Assembly: GCA_049657775.1 (NCBI GenBank)
Contig: JBASNZ010000050.1
Span: 9,076 to 73,075 of the forward strand
Length of the DNA stretch: 64,000 nt
Direction: 5' to 3'
Origin: JBASNZ01 sp049657775
Lineage (GTDB): Bacteria; Actinomycetota; Coriobacteriia; Anaerosomatales; Anaerosomataceae
This document shows, piece by piece, positions 41,682 to 49,667 of this stretch. The notes beneath the pieces are model-generated. The model had not been told where the DNA came from. It ran no database searches and saw only the letters and a program-made list of their open reading frames with translations. How positions within the stretch are numbered: the stretch's first letter is position 1; every line of letters starts with the position of its first letter. The position numbers were made by a program, and so were the translations under genes.

Positions 41682-42869
41682 ATGGCTCACGTTCGCTCGC
41701 TCTTCTTCGATGGCCCGCTGGCCGAGGTCGAGAACAAGGCGCTCAAGGCCTCTGAACTCGGCAGACCCAGCGATGTCATCTGGAACATCACCAACCGCTG
41801 TAACCTGCTGTGCAGCCACTGTTACATGGCAGCCGACGGTCACGCGCTGCCGGACCAGCTCTCCGATGAAGAGACCATCGACCTCGTCCGCCGTTTCGGA
41901 GAAGCGGGAGTGCCGGCCGTGTTCCTCTCGGGCGGCGAACCGATGATGCGTCCCAACTTCTGGGAGATCCTTGCCGAGGTCAACGCGCAGGGCGTCCGCC
42001 CCACCATCTCGACTAACTGCACGCTTGTCAACGCCGAGAGCGCCAAGCGACTCGCCGACTACGGTGTGCGCTGGATCGCCACCTCGATGTACGGCCCCGC
42101 GGACTTCCACGACGCGATGGTGGGCGTGCCGGGCACGCACGCGAGAGTCGTGTCGGCGATCAAGGCGCTGCGCGCCGAGGGTGTGGGCGTGGTTCTCAAG
42201 AGCGCCCTCTCGGTGGACACCTGGCCGCACATCTTCGACATCATCCAGATGGCCAAAGACCTCGACTGTGGCCTTATCTACATCTGCGATCTCATCACCG
42301 CCGGTCGCAGCGAGGGCGAAGACGACTCCCGCGTTACGGTGGAGCAGTGGCGCGAACTCGCCGACTTCATCGTGGAGGACATGCTCGACCCCAGCGTGAA
42401 GCTGGAGTACGACATCGGCGCTATCCCCTCGGTCATCCCGTACATCGCCGAGCGGTTCATCGAGCGCGGCCAGGACGTGTCCAAGGGCCTGGAACGCCTC
42501 AAGATCATGAGCGCCTGCCCGGTGGGCAAGGGTCACATGAACATCAACTCCGAAGGCGGCATCATGCCGTGCCAGTTCGCGCAGGACTGGGTGGTGGGCA
42601 ACATCCGCGACATGAGTCTGGCCGAGGCCACAGCGGCGCTCTACCAGATCGACCTGCAGGAGTCCGAGGGCCAGTGCGCACCCGACGTGTGCGAGTACTC
42701 ACGCATCTGTCGCGGCTGCCGCGCGAAGGCGTGGCAGCGCGAGGGCAACTACATGGCCGAGGACACGACGTGCATCCTCCACCCCGGGCGTCAGCGCACC
42801 ATACCCGTCGAGCGTCCCGCCGGTCACTCCCCGAGCGCTCCGTGCGCGGTGCCCGGAGGCTGCGGGTAG
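41682..42869 (+). CDS. Radical-SAM/SPASM protein, AhbD/NirJ-like
   Basis: 395 aa, ATG 41682 with AGGAGG upstream. The radical-SAM cluster motif is CNLLCSHC (Cys40, 44, 47) after WNITNR. SAM-binding FLSGGEPMM and TISTNCTLV follow. The C-terminal SPASM region holds auxiliary-cluster Cys (SACPVGKGH, MPCQFAQDW, PDVCEYSRICRGCRA, TCILHP). The layout is close to the heme-d1/alternative heme pathway and peptide-maturing enzymes. No heme or RiPP precursor genes are next to it, so substrate assignment is open. A C-terminal extension (AGHSPSAPCAVPGGCG) adds two Cys and is unusual. Confidence 0.82.
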   Translation: MAHVRSLFFDGPLAEVENKALKASELGRPSDVIWNITNRCNLLCSHCYMAADGHALPDQLSDEETIDLVRRFGEAGVPAVFLSGGEPMMRPNFWEILAEVNAQGVRPTISTNCTLVNAESAKRLADYGVRWIATSMYGPADFHDAMVGVPGTHARVVSAIKALRAEGVGVVLKSALSVDTWPHIFDIIQMAKDLDCGLIYICDLITAGRSEGEDDSRVTVEQWRELADFIVEDMLDPSVKLEYDIGAIPSVIPYIAERFIERGQDVSKGLERLKIMSACPVGKGHMNINSEGGIMPCQFAQDWVVGNIRDMSLAEATAALYQIDLQESEGQCAPDVCEYSRICRGCRAKAWQREGNYMAEDTTCILHPGRQRTIPVERPAGHSPSAPCAVPGGCG

Positions 42870-42910
42870 GATACACGCCGCACCGTCAGTCGGCGACCGC
42901 GCTACGAATG

Positions 42911-43984
42911 CTACTTGTACTTGGGATGGTCCTTGAGCGACTTGTAGATCGTCTTCCATCGGCTGCGCTCCTCGGAGGCAAGCCGTGCGTCAGAGCGGAT
43001 CGCCGCGCTTCTCGCTTCCTTCACGAGCTTGCGATAGCTCTCCATGCGCTCGGGCGCCAACTCGCCCGATTCGAGCGCGGCAAGCACGGCGCAGCCTGGC
43101 TCTGCCACGTGCGCGCAGTCGGCGAACCGGCAGTCCAGCGCCAGCTCCATGATGTCCACGAACGCCGTCTCGATGCCCTCCTCGGCATCGGTGAGCGCGA
43201 TCTCGCGGATACCGGGGGTGTCCATGAGGACGCCGTCGCCGGGAAGCGGGACGAGCTCGCGGCTGACCGTCGTGTGCCGGCCGCGGCCGTCGCTCATGCG
43301 AACCTCGCGGGTCGCCTGTACGTCGGAGCCTACGAGCGCGTTGATAAGCGTTGACTTACCCACGCCTGACGGGCCGATGAGCGCCACCGTCCGATGGCCT
43401 CGCGCGTACTCCCGGAGCGCCTCGACGCCCTCTCCGGTACGTGCGGATTCAAGCAGCACGTCCGCCCCGACGGCGATGGCCTCCACCGCCTCGAGCGCAG
43501 CCGCCGGGTCAGACGAGAGGTCCGACTTGGAGAGCACCACTACGGGTACAGCACCGCTTTCCCACGCAAGCGCGAGTTCTCGTTCTATGCGCCGCAGATT
43601 GGGTTCCTCGTCGATCGGCGCTATCACAAAGACCGTGTCGATATTGGCTGCAAGCACCTGAACCTGCGACGTGTTGCCAGCTGCACCACGTACGAATGCG
43701 GAAGAGCGCGGCAGCACGGCGTCGATGAGCGCGAACTCGTGGCTTGGCGCCGGGTCGATCAGCAGCCAATCGCCGGTAACGGGCAGGCCTTCAGGGTGCG
43801 ATTCGCGCCGTAACCGCGCGGCCGGCTCGGCTCGCACCACGCCGTCCGGCGTGATCACGAGCGAACTGCCGCGATCGGTGCGGATGACGCGGCCGGGGAC
43901 GTGGTGCTCCTCGGCCAATGAGTCGAACAGCGTACGCCAGCGCTCCGAGTAGCCGTAGGCGACGAGTGCGTCGGACCCGTGCAT
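42911..43984 (-). CDS. rsgA: Ribosome small-subunit-dependent GTPase A
   Basis: 357 aa from ATG 43984, one nt after the flavin reductase stop. Circularly permuted GTPase: G4 VLSKSDL precedes G1 IGPSGVGKSTLIN and G3 LMDTPGIRE. An N-terminal OB fold and a C-terminal zinc site (Cys in DCRFADCAHVAEPGC) complete the family pattern. It helps late maturation of the 30S subunit. The N-terminal 30 residues (YSERWRTLFDSLAEEHHVPGRV) match the Firmicute/actinobacterial variety. It ends in a Lys-rich tail. Confidence 0.93.
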   Translation of the reverse strand: MHGSDALVAYGYSERWRTLFDSLAEEHHVPGRVIRTDRGSSLVITPDGVVRAEPAARLRRESHPEGLPVTGDWLLIDPAPSHEFALIDAVLPRSSAFVRGAAGNTSQVQVLAANIDTVFVIAPIDEEPNLRRIERELALAWESGAVPVVVLSKSDLSSDPAAALEAVEAIAVGADVLLESARTGEGVEALREYARGHRTVALIGPSGVGKSTLINALVGSDVQATREVRMSDGRGRHTTVSRELVPLPGDGVLMDTPGIREIALTDAEEGIETAFVDIMELALDCRFADCAHVAEPGCAVLAALESGELAPERMESYRKLVKEARSAAIRSDARLASEERSRWKTIYKSLKDHPKYK

Positions 43985-43985
43985 G

Positions 43986-44564
43986 CTATGCGTCGCCTAT
44001 CGTCTTTCCGATGCTGTACGCGTCTGCGACCTTCTCGCCAAGACGCCGGTACTCGCGCATGCCAGGAATGTACACGAGCGGATCGAGCCCCTCCATCGTG
44101 GGCTTCTCGCCGGTCTCATCAAGGATGCTCTCGTCGGCATGGGTCTCGACGATCTCGCCGATAACGATGACATACTCGCCCATCTCCATCTCGCGGGTCA
44201 CGCGACATTCAAGGTTGTGCGGGCACTCCGCGATGATCGGTGCCGAGACCACGGCGCCCGGCTCAAGGGTGAGTCCGCTCTCGGCAAACTTGTCGCGGCC
44301 CCCGCGGCCCGTGGTGATGCCGAAGAAATCGAGCTCGGCCGCCTGCGAGGCGCGAGGGGTATTGACGGTGAATTCGCCCGTTGCGTGGATGAGCTCCAGC
44401 GTGCGTCGAGTGCGACGAAGGGCCATCATCACGGCCGGCGGAGTGGCTCCGCCGATGGCGATCCAGGCGACGGCCATTGCATCGGCCTCGTCCATCGTGC
44501 CACCCAAAACGAGCACCGCGGGCATCGGGTACAGCTGCTCCCGTGGGCCAAGTCGCTTCTTCAT
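43986..44564 (-). CDS. Flavin reductase-like (FMN-binding split-barrel) protein
   Basis: 192 aa from ATG 44564 with AAGGAGG upstream; the start shares one base with the previous stop (TGATG). Split-barrel family signature: MPAVLVLGGTMDEADAMAVAWIAIGG, PPAVMMALRRTRRTLELI, GEFTVNTPRASQAAELDFFG and YVIVIGEIVETHADE. Members bind FMN and act as flavin reductases or as flavoredoxin-type electron carriers in anaerobes. It is the middle gene of a three-gene minus-strand run with a membrane protein upstream and rsgA downstream. Confidence 0.87.
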   Translation of the reverse strand: MKKRLGPREQLYPMPAVLVLGGTMDEADAMAVAWIAIGGATPPAVMMALRRTRRTLELIHATGEFTVNTPRASQAAELDFFGITTGRGGRDKFAESGLTLEPGAVVSAPIIAECPHNLECRVTREMEMGEYVIVIGEIVETHADESILDETGEKPTMEGLDPLVYIPGMREYRRLGEKVADAYSIGKTIGDA

Positions 44565-45259
44565 CACGCCTCCTTGCGCATCCTGTACACGATGTACCCG
44601 ATGAGTATCTCCACCAGGAAGGCGCCGCCAGAAAGCGCGGCACCCGTGAGTCCCATGCCAAACCCGGTATCCCACTGAACGTAGGTAGCGTAGCTGCTGA
44701 TGGGGGTGCTCACCACGGCCACGGCGATGGCGACCTTCACCCAGGTGCGCTGGCCCACGAGATACTTGGACACCGATGAGCGCGGCCTTCGTTTGCCGGC
44801 CGCTATCCGCCTGGCATCGTTCTCCCAGGTCAGGCGTCCGCCGTTGAGCGCGGCATAGAGTCTGGCAGCTAGTACGATCGCCTCACCCAGGAGCGCGGTG
44901 GCGACCATTGCCCACCCACCCCACGACAGACGCAAGGCACCCACGATCAGACCGAGCGCGAACGACGCGACGAGCGGTGTGACGAGCACGCCAACCCACA
45001 TCAGGATCAGCTGCCACGTGCCGTGAACCAGACTCCATAGCGGGAGCATGATGAAGGCGCCCCAGTTGAAGGCGTCGACTGCCGAGGGCAGTTCGCCGAC
45101 CCCGAACTGATCGGGCAGTTCGATCACCGCGCCGTCGGGCATCTCGGCTTCGTAATGACCCCTGAGAACGGCCGCGGGATGCCCCGCCGTCGCACAGCAG
45201 CCATCAGGGCCGACCCACACCCACGTCTTGCACTCGTCGCACCAGGCCGATGTCGGCAT
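44564..45259 (-). CDS. Membrane protein with N-terminal Cys-rich knuckle
   Basis: 231 aa from ATG 45259 with GAAGGAG upstream. Residues 5-25 hold two Cys pairs (WCDECKTW, DGCCATAGH), a likely zinc knuckle. At least five hydrophobic helices follow (for example LILMWVGVLVTPLVASFALGLIVGAL), the last ending in a cytosolic RMRKEA tail. Function is unknown; similar knuckle-plus-helices proteins are membrane-associated. Tight coupling with the flavin reductase gene suggests linked expression. Confidence 0.65.
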   Translation of the reverse strand: MPTSAWCDECKTWVWVGPDGCCATAGHPAAVLRGHYEAEMPDGAVIELPDQFGVGELPSAVDAFNWGAFIMLPLWSLVHGTWQLILMWVGVLVTPLVASFALGLIVGALRLSWGGWAMVATALLGEAIVLAARLYAALNGGRLTWENDARRIAAGKRRPRSSVSKYLVGQRTWVKVAIAVAVVSTPISSYATYVQWDTGFGMGLTGAALSGGAFLVEILIGYIVYRMRKEA

Positions 45260-45358
45260 CGTGCTCCTTCCACGTATCCGGCAGTACTCTTGCCAGTGTA
45301 CCGTGCCGGGGGGAACATCCTTCACAGGAACTCACGCCAAGCGCGCAGGGGGGCACCG

Positions 45359-45520
45359 ATGACCCACTCCACCGGCCTGTTCGTGGCAAAGTCCGCAACC
45401 GAGCTGTATCTGCTGCCGCGAATGGCCAACCGGCCCGGGCTGGTGGCCGACGCGACCGGAACCGGCAAGACGGTCACGCTCCAGGTGCTGGCCGAGGCGT
45501 TCAGTTCCGATGGTGACCGC
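45359..45520 (+). pseudogene. 5' fragment of a YjgR/HerA-like (DUF853) ATPase
   Basis: Starting at ATG 45359, about 54 codons read LFVAKSATELYLLPRMANRP, then GLVADATGTGKTVTLQVLAE and AFSSDG. This is the N-terminus of DUF853/YjgR ATPases with an intact Walker A motif. Family proteins are about 500 aa; here the frame runs straight into the start of the next lipoprotein gene without any later ATPase domain. A 5' stub left after deletion is the best reading. Confidence 0.65.
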
Positions 45521-45538
45521 GATGAGGGGAGGCCATCG

Positions 45539-46030
45539 ATGGGGCGCAGAGTTCTCTCGACGCTGATGGTGCTGGCAATGGTATTCGGGCTTGCGCTCGG
45601 AGGCACCGCGGGCTGTACGCCCAAGGACGTCGTGTCCGAGGACGACGCAGGCGGCGCGGCATCCGGCGAGCCGACCACCGGCCCCACCGAAGAGGGCCCA
45701 CCGTGCCTGGAGGTCACCGAGACCGTCATCCCGCCTGACGCCGCGGCGATTCTCAAGGTACCAACGGGCACAACGCTCAACAGCGCGAGCATCAGCAACG
45801 GCGTCGCCAAGGTGGACCTGTCGGACGAGTTTGATGACGGCGGCGGCACGCTCTCGGTCACGATGCGGCTGGCGCAGGTCGTCTACACCCTCTGCCAGTT
45901 CCCCACTGTCGATTCCGTCGAGTTCTACATGGATGGCGAGAAGGTCGAGGTCTTCACGGGCGAGGGGCTCATGCTCGACGGCCCGCAGACGCCCGAGGAC
46001 TACTACAGTCTCATACCCGTGGATGCGTAG
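45539..46030 (+). CDS. GerMN-domain lipoprotein
   Basis: 163 aa from ATG 45539, with GGGGAGG six nt upstream. Signal peptide with a lipobox-like LGGTAGC (Cys29). A linker rich in Gly/Glu/Thr is followed by a GerMN domain (LKVPTGTTLNSASISNGVAKVDLSDEF, TMRLAQVVYTLCQFPTVDSVEFYMDGEKV). GerMN domains occur in spore-germination GerM and in wall-associated lipoproteins of non-sporulating actinobacteria such as LpqB. It is likely an extracytoplasmic anchor protein with unknown partner. The open frame extends upstream into the YjgR remnant but the ribosome site marks this start. Confidence 0.8.
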   Translation: MGRRVLSTLMVLAMVFGLALGGTAGCTPKDVVSEDDAGGAASGEPTTGPTEEGPPCLEVTETVIPPDAAAILKVPTGTTLNSASISNGVAKVDLSDEFDDGGGTLSVTMRLAQVVYTLCQFPTVDSVEFYMDGEKVEVFTGEGLMLDGPQTPEDYYSLIPVDA

Positions 46031-46042
46031 GCGCGCGCACCG

Positions 46043-48370
46043 ATGCCTGACGTGATCGCGGACCTGCTCGGCGATGATGTCGTTGGGTGGCTGCTCGGCT
46101 CACATGAGCCGTCCGCGACGTTCGTCACGCTCACACGCGTGCTCGGCAGACCCGACGATGATGCTGACGTCCGTTTTGCACGGGCGGCCGTCTTGGCCGA
46201 AGAGCGGATAGCGAACCTGGTGAAGGCCCTCCCCGTGTGGGGAGTCGACGAGTTCAGCGGCCATGACTCGCCCGACTTCCTTCCCAACCTCCTTGGCCTG
46301 CTCCACGATCTGGGCGTTCGAGCCGGCGATCTCGAACGGGTGGACATCTCGCTCGATGCACTTGCCACGCACCAGGACGCCCAGGGCAGATTCGAGTCGT
46401 ACGGACGCTATCGCGGATCGGAAGCGCACTGGGGGACGTTGCCGTGCGACACGCATGCGATCGCCGGCGCGTTGCTGCGGTACGGGCGGGGCGACGACCC
46501 GCGGGTCCGAAGGGCGCTTGCTCGCGCAGCGGCGGACCTGGCTGAGACCCCGCAGGGACCCGCCTGGCGCTGCGAACCCGACAAGCGCACCGTCTTCCGG
46601 GGGCCCGGACGAAAGGCCGACGTGTGCCCACAGGTCACGCTTGAGGCCTTGCGCGCCTTCGCCTACGTGCCACCCGGCGAGCGCCCATCCTCCATCGCGA
46701 AGGCAGCACGCACGCCGCTCGAGGTGTGGCGTCGCCGCGCCGAGGAGCGCCCGTATATGTTCGGGCACGGGTATCAGTTCAAGAGCGCCAAATGGCCCAA
46801 CCTCTGGTACGACGTCATGGGCGTGGTCAGCACGCTTAGCCGGTACCCCGAAGTGTGGAGCGGACCCAACGCCGACCCGTCGGATCGTCGGGCACTGGCG
46901 GAACTCGCCGCATGCCTCATCGCGTACAACACCGACGAGAACGGCCGCGTGGCGCCGCGCAGGGTCTATCGTGGATTCGAGGAGTTTTCCTTTGGCCAGA
47001 AGAAGCAGCCGTCGCCCACCGCCACCGCTCTTGTGGCCGCCGCCCTCACTCCGCTGGCCGCGCTTGCCGATGAGATCGCGGCCATCGACGTGGCGGCTCT
47101 TGGCAGCTCCAAGGGCGGCTCCGGCACACCCGTGCCTCCAAAGACGGTCACGCAACCCGCACGTAAGGCGCCGGCCGTCTGCCCCACACCGGTAAACACA
47201 CGCTCCTATCCGCACGCCGCCGTTCTCCCGCGCGTGCTCGCCCGACACCATCTGGGCACGCCCTGGGTCGCGGCAACGCCGGAGACGATAGTCTCGGACA
47301 TCGTGGGGCTGCATGCGACCGCACCCACCGGCCCGTACCTGTCGCTTGCCGCACGGCTTCCCGCGTTTGGCCCCGATTCGCTCTCCGGCGCACTCTACGA
47401 CCGCCGGTCGCTCTCGCTGTTCCGGTGCATGCGGGGAGCGCTCTTTGTCGTTCGCTCCGAGATGTTGCCGGTCCTGGCGGCGGCCACCGGTGCCGCGGTC
47501 GCCCATCACTCGGCTCTGTACCTGGGCGATCGCAGGGTCACGATGAGACAGTACGAGCAGCTCTCCGCGAAGGTCCTGCGGGTGCTCTCCGAAGAAGCGC
47601 CCCTCTCGGTTGCCCAGATCAGAGAGCGGCTGAACCCACACGCCGACCTCGGCGCGGTGCTGACGCATATGTGCAACGAGGGCCTCGTGCTACGTGACCG
47701 GCCCTCCGACGACTGGCGCGACCGGCGCTACCGGTACACCCGCTTTGATGCCGCGCTCCCAGGGGTCCGGCTCGACCGCCTGTCCGAGGCCGACGGCACG
47801 CTGGCGCTTGTTCGTGCCTACATCCGGGCGTTCGGACCCGTGCGCAAGGCCGACGTGGTCTGGTGGACGGGCGCCGGCGTGCGCCGCAGCGATCTCGCGC
47901 TGTCCACCCTCGGGGACGAGATCGTGGAGGTCAGCATCGCGGGCGAGGACGAGCTCATGCTGATGCACGCGGCCGACCTCGACGAACTCGAGTCGGCGGC
48001 ACTTCTCCAGCATCCGCTCGTCTCGCTGCTGCCGGCGTTGGATCCGCTTCTGGCTGGCCACACGCGACGGGAGCGCTTCGTCGACCAGGTATCGCGTCCG
48101 TTCGTGTTCGACCGCGCCGGACACGCGACAGCGGTCGTGATGATCGACGGCCGGGTGGCAGGCGTGTGGGACACGCAGGTTCGAGACTCCGCGGTGCTGG
48201 TCCACCTCTTCTCCGCTCCCGACGCTACGCTCCGCTCGATCGTAGATGAGGCCGCAAGCCGTATGGGGACGCTCCTCTTTGGTGACGGAGCATCAGTGCG
48301 CTGGCAGACGACGATGCCGCCACTGGGTGCCAGACCGGGCGGCTCGGTCACGCATCCGCTTCGTGGATAG
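46043..48370 (+). CDS. Fusion of terpene-cyclase-like toroid and HTH_42 (AlkZ-like) winged-helix protein
   Basis: 775 aa from ATG 46043. Residues about 20-330 look like an alpha/alpha toroid of the prenyltransferase/squalene-cyclase type, with repeated helices (ALATHQDAQGRFESYGRYRGS, LIAYNTDENGRVAPRRVYRG). A Gly/Pro/Lys linker (350-385) leads to a C-terminal HTH_42 (PF06224) domain (LARHHLGTPWVAATPETIVSDIVGLHA, RRSLSLFRCMRGALFVVRSEM, VRKADVVWWTGAGVRRSDL). HTH_42 includes AlkZ and YcaQ, DNA glycosylases that unhook crosslinks. Here the catalytic Gln-x-Gln/Asp position reads His-Ala-Thr (LHATAP). Activity is uncertain. It may be a DNA-damage or resistance protein. Confidence 0.65.
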   Translation: MPDVIADLLGDDVVGWLLGSHEPSATFVTLTRVLGRPDDDADVRFARAAVLAEERIANLVKALPVWGVDEFSGHDSPDFLPNLLGLLHDLGVRAGDLERVDISLDALATHQDAQGRFESYGRYRGSEAHWGTLPCDTHAIAGALLRYGRGDDPRVRRALARAAADLAETPQGPAWRCEPDKRTVFRGPGRKADVCPQVTLEALRAFAYVPPGERPSSIAKAARTPLEVWRRRAEERPYMFGHGYQFKSAKWPNLWYDVMGVVSTLSRYPEVWSGPNADPSDRRALAELAACLIAYNTDENGRVAPRRVYRGFEEFSFGQKKQPSPTATALVAAALTPLAALADEIAAIDVAALGSSKGGSGTPVPPKTVTQPARKAPAVCPTPVNTRSYPHAAVLPRVLARHHLGTPWVAATPETIVSDIVGLHATAPTGPYLSLAARLPAFGPDSLSGALYDRRSLSLFRCMRGALFVVRSEMLPVLAAATGAAVAHHSALYLGDRRVTMRQYEQLSAKVLRVLSEEAPLSVAQIRERLNPHADLGAVLTHMCNEGLVLRDRPSDDWRDRRYRYTRFDAALPGVRLDRLSEADGTLALVRAYIRAFGPVRKADVVWWTGAGVRRSDLALSTLGDEIVEVSIAGEDELMLMHAADLDELESAALLQHPLVSLLPALDPLLAGHTRRERFVDQVSRPFVFDRAGHATAVVMIDGRVAGVWDTQVRDSAVLVHLFSAPDATLRSIVDEAASRMGTLLFGDGASVRWQTTMPPLGARPGGSVTHPLRG

Positions 48371-48384
48371 TCTCCGGAAACACG

Positions 48385-48416
48385 AACGACGCCTGGCATC
48401 GAAGCCAAGCGTCGTT
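48385..48416 (+). terminator. Terminator after the toroid/HTH_42 gene
   Basis: AACGACGC-C-TGG (48385-48396) pairs with CCA-A-GCGTCGTT (48405-48416): 11 pairs with one mismatch, eight-nt loop, followed by TGG. Confidence 0.6.
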
Positions 48417-48514
48417 TGGTGTGTCGCGCAGCCTGTTTCTCAGGCGGGGCCACGTGACGATCGGTGCTCCGGGTGCGGGGGTAAGGGGCACCCGGCCCCA
48501 GGCGTGGATAGCGC

Positions 48515-48625
48515 CTAGAGGGAGGACAGAAGAACGGCGAGCACCATCAGTGCGCTGAGCGCTACGACGGCACGGCCGGGGTAGATGACACCTTCGCTGA
48601 AACTGTCCTGCAAATGAGAGAACAT
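48515..48625 (-). CDS. 36-aa single-pass membrane peptide
   Basis: ATG 48625 has AAGGAG exactly six nt upstream and the frame runs to TAG 48515. The peptide MFSHLQDSFSEGVIYPG continues into one hydrophobic helix (AVVALSALMVLAVLLSSL), ending in the membrane. A minus-strand GATAAT (48670-48665) is a candidate -10. It is divergent from the LysR gene across 106 nt that also hold a 15-bp palindrome. No family is known to me. The ribosome site, composition and placement make it a real small gene candidate. Confidence 0.6.
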   Translation of the reverse strand: MFSHLQDSFSEGVIYPGRAVVALSALMVLAVLLSSL

Positions 48626-48715
48626 GGCGGGCTCCTTCGTAGGCTGTGACTGCCTTCACCAAGCATTATCGGCGCTAGAAACCATCAGTTCCATTTACGC
48701 TTTCTACTTCATATC

Positions 48716-48730
48716 GTAAGCTTTGCTTAC
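48716..48730 (+). promoter_or_regulatory. Palindrome GTAAGC-TTT-GCTTAC, likely LysR operator
   Basis: A perfect 6-bp inverted repeat overlapping the TACTAT -10 box (48728-48733) of the LysR gene, between it and the divergent small gene. The placement suits autorepression. Confidence 0.5.
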
Positions 48731-48731
48731 T

Positions 48732-49667
48732 ATGCTCAATGTGAACCGCATGCGTCTGCTCAGAGAGGTCGCTTCCCGCGGCTCGATCGCGGCCGCCGCG
48801 GAAGCGCTCTTCCTCACACCGTCGGCGGTGTCCCAGCAGCTCGGGGTGCTGGAGCGCGAGACCGGTGTGGAGCTTCTCGAGCGCGTCGGACGCCGAGTCC
48901 GACTGACGTCTGCCGGAGAGTCTCTTGTGGCGCACACCGAGAACGTACTGGCCGCGCTCGAGGAGGCCGAGGCAGACCTGGAGGCCGTAGGCCACGGTAT
49001 CGCGGGACCCATCAGGACCTGCGCCTTTCCGACCGCCGCACGCGCACTGCTGGTGCCGGCGCTCGCGATCATCAAGAAGGAGCACCCTCAGGTCTCGGTA
49101 TCGATGGTCGACCTTGAGCCTGAAGAAAGCCTGCCGATGCTCAAGACCGGCGACCTCGACCTTGTGCTCACCTACGGATTCGATCGGCTTCCCGAGAGGA
49201 CCGATCCCGGCACGGAGCGGGTCTTGCTCCTCAAGGAGCCGGTCTACATCGCGATTCCCGCATCGCATCCCAATGCGCGAGGGCTCGCTCGCGTGGCCGA
49301 CTTCTCGGACGAGGAGTGGATCGTGGGCCGGGACGGCTCGTCGCTTCGCGATGTCGTGGTGAGAGTCGCCAACGACGCCGGGTTCGAGCCCAGGATGAAC
49401 CTGCACAGCAACGACTACCAGGTGATCCTCTCGGCCGTGCAGGCCGGGCTGGGCGTGTCGATCGCGCCACCGATCGCGCTCTTCGCGGAGTACCCGGGGG
49501 TGCTGTTGCGGGCGCCGACCGATGTGCTGATGCACCGGCACGTCCATGCGGTCATCCGACGCGGAAGCGGCGAACGCCCGGCTATCGCAGCCGCTCTCAA
49601 GACCCTGCGAGCGGTTGCCGGCAAGGTTGCCGCCGTCGAGCACATCCCCGGCCCTACACCGATCTAG
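48732..49667 (+). CDS. LysR-family transcriptional regulator
   Basis: 311 aa. N-terminal winged helix (RLLREVASRGSIAAAAEALFLTPSAVSQQLGVLERETGVELLERVGR) and a C-terminal substrate-binding domain with periplasmic-protein fold (RTCAFPTAARALLVPAL, SVSMVDLEPEESLPMLKTGDLDLVLTY, LSAVQAGLGVSIAPPIAL). The effector is unknown. The start is ATG 48732 or GTG 48741. The latter lies seven nt after TACTAT and would be nearly leaderless. It probably controls itself and the divergent small membrane gene. The 3' end overlaps the converging kinase gene by 14 nt. Confidence 0.88.
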   Translation: MLNVNRMRLLREVASRGSIAAAAEALFLTPSAVSQQLGVLERETGVELLERVGRRVRLTSAGESLVAHTENVLAALEEAEADLEAVGHGIAGPIRTCAFPTAARALLVPALAIIKKEHPQVSVSMVDLEPEESLPMLKTGDLDLVLTYGFDRLPERTDPGTERVLLLKEPVYIAIPASHPNARGLARVADFSDEEWIVGRDGSSLRDVVVRVANDAGFEPRMNLHSNDYQVILSAVQAGLGVSIAPPIALFAEYPGVLLRAPTDVLMHRHVHAVIRRGSGERPAIAAALKTLRAVAGKVAAVEHIPGPTPI

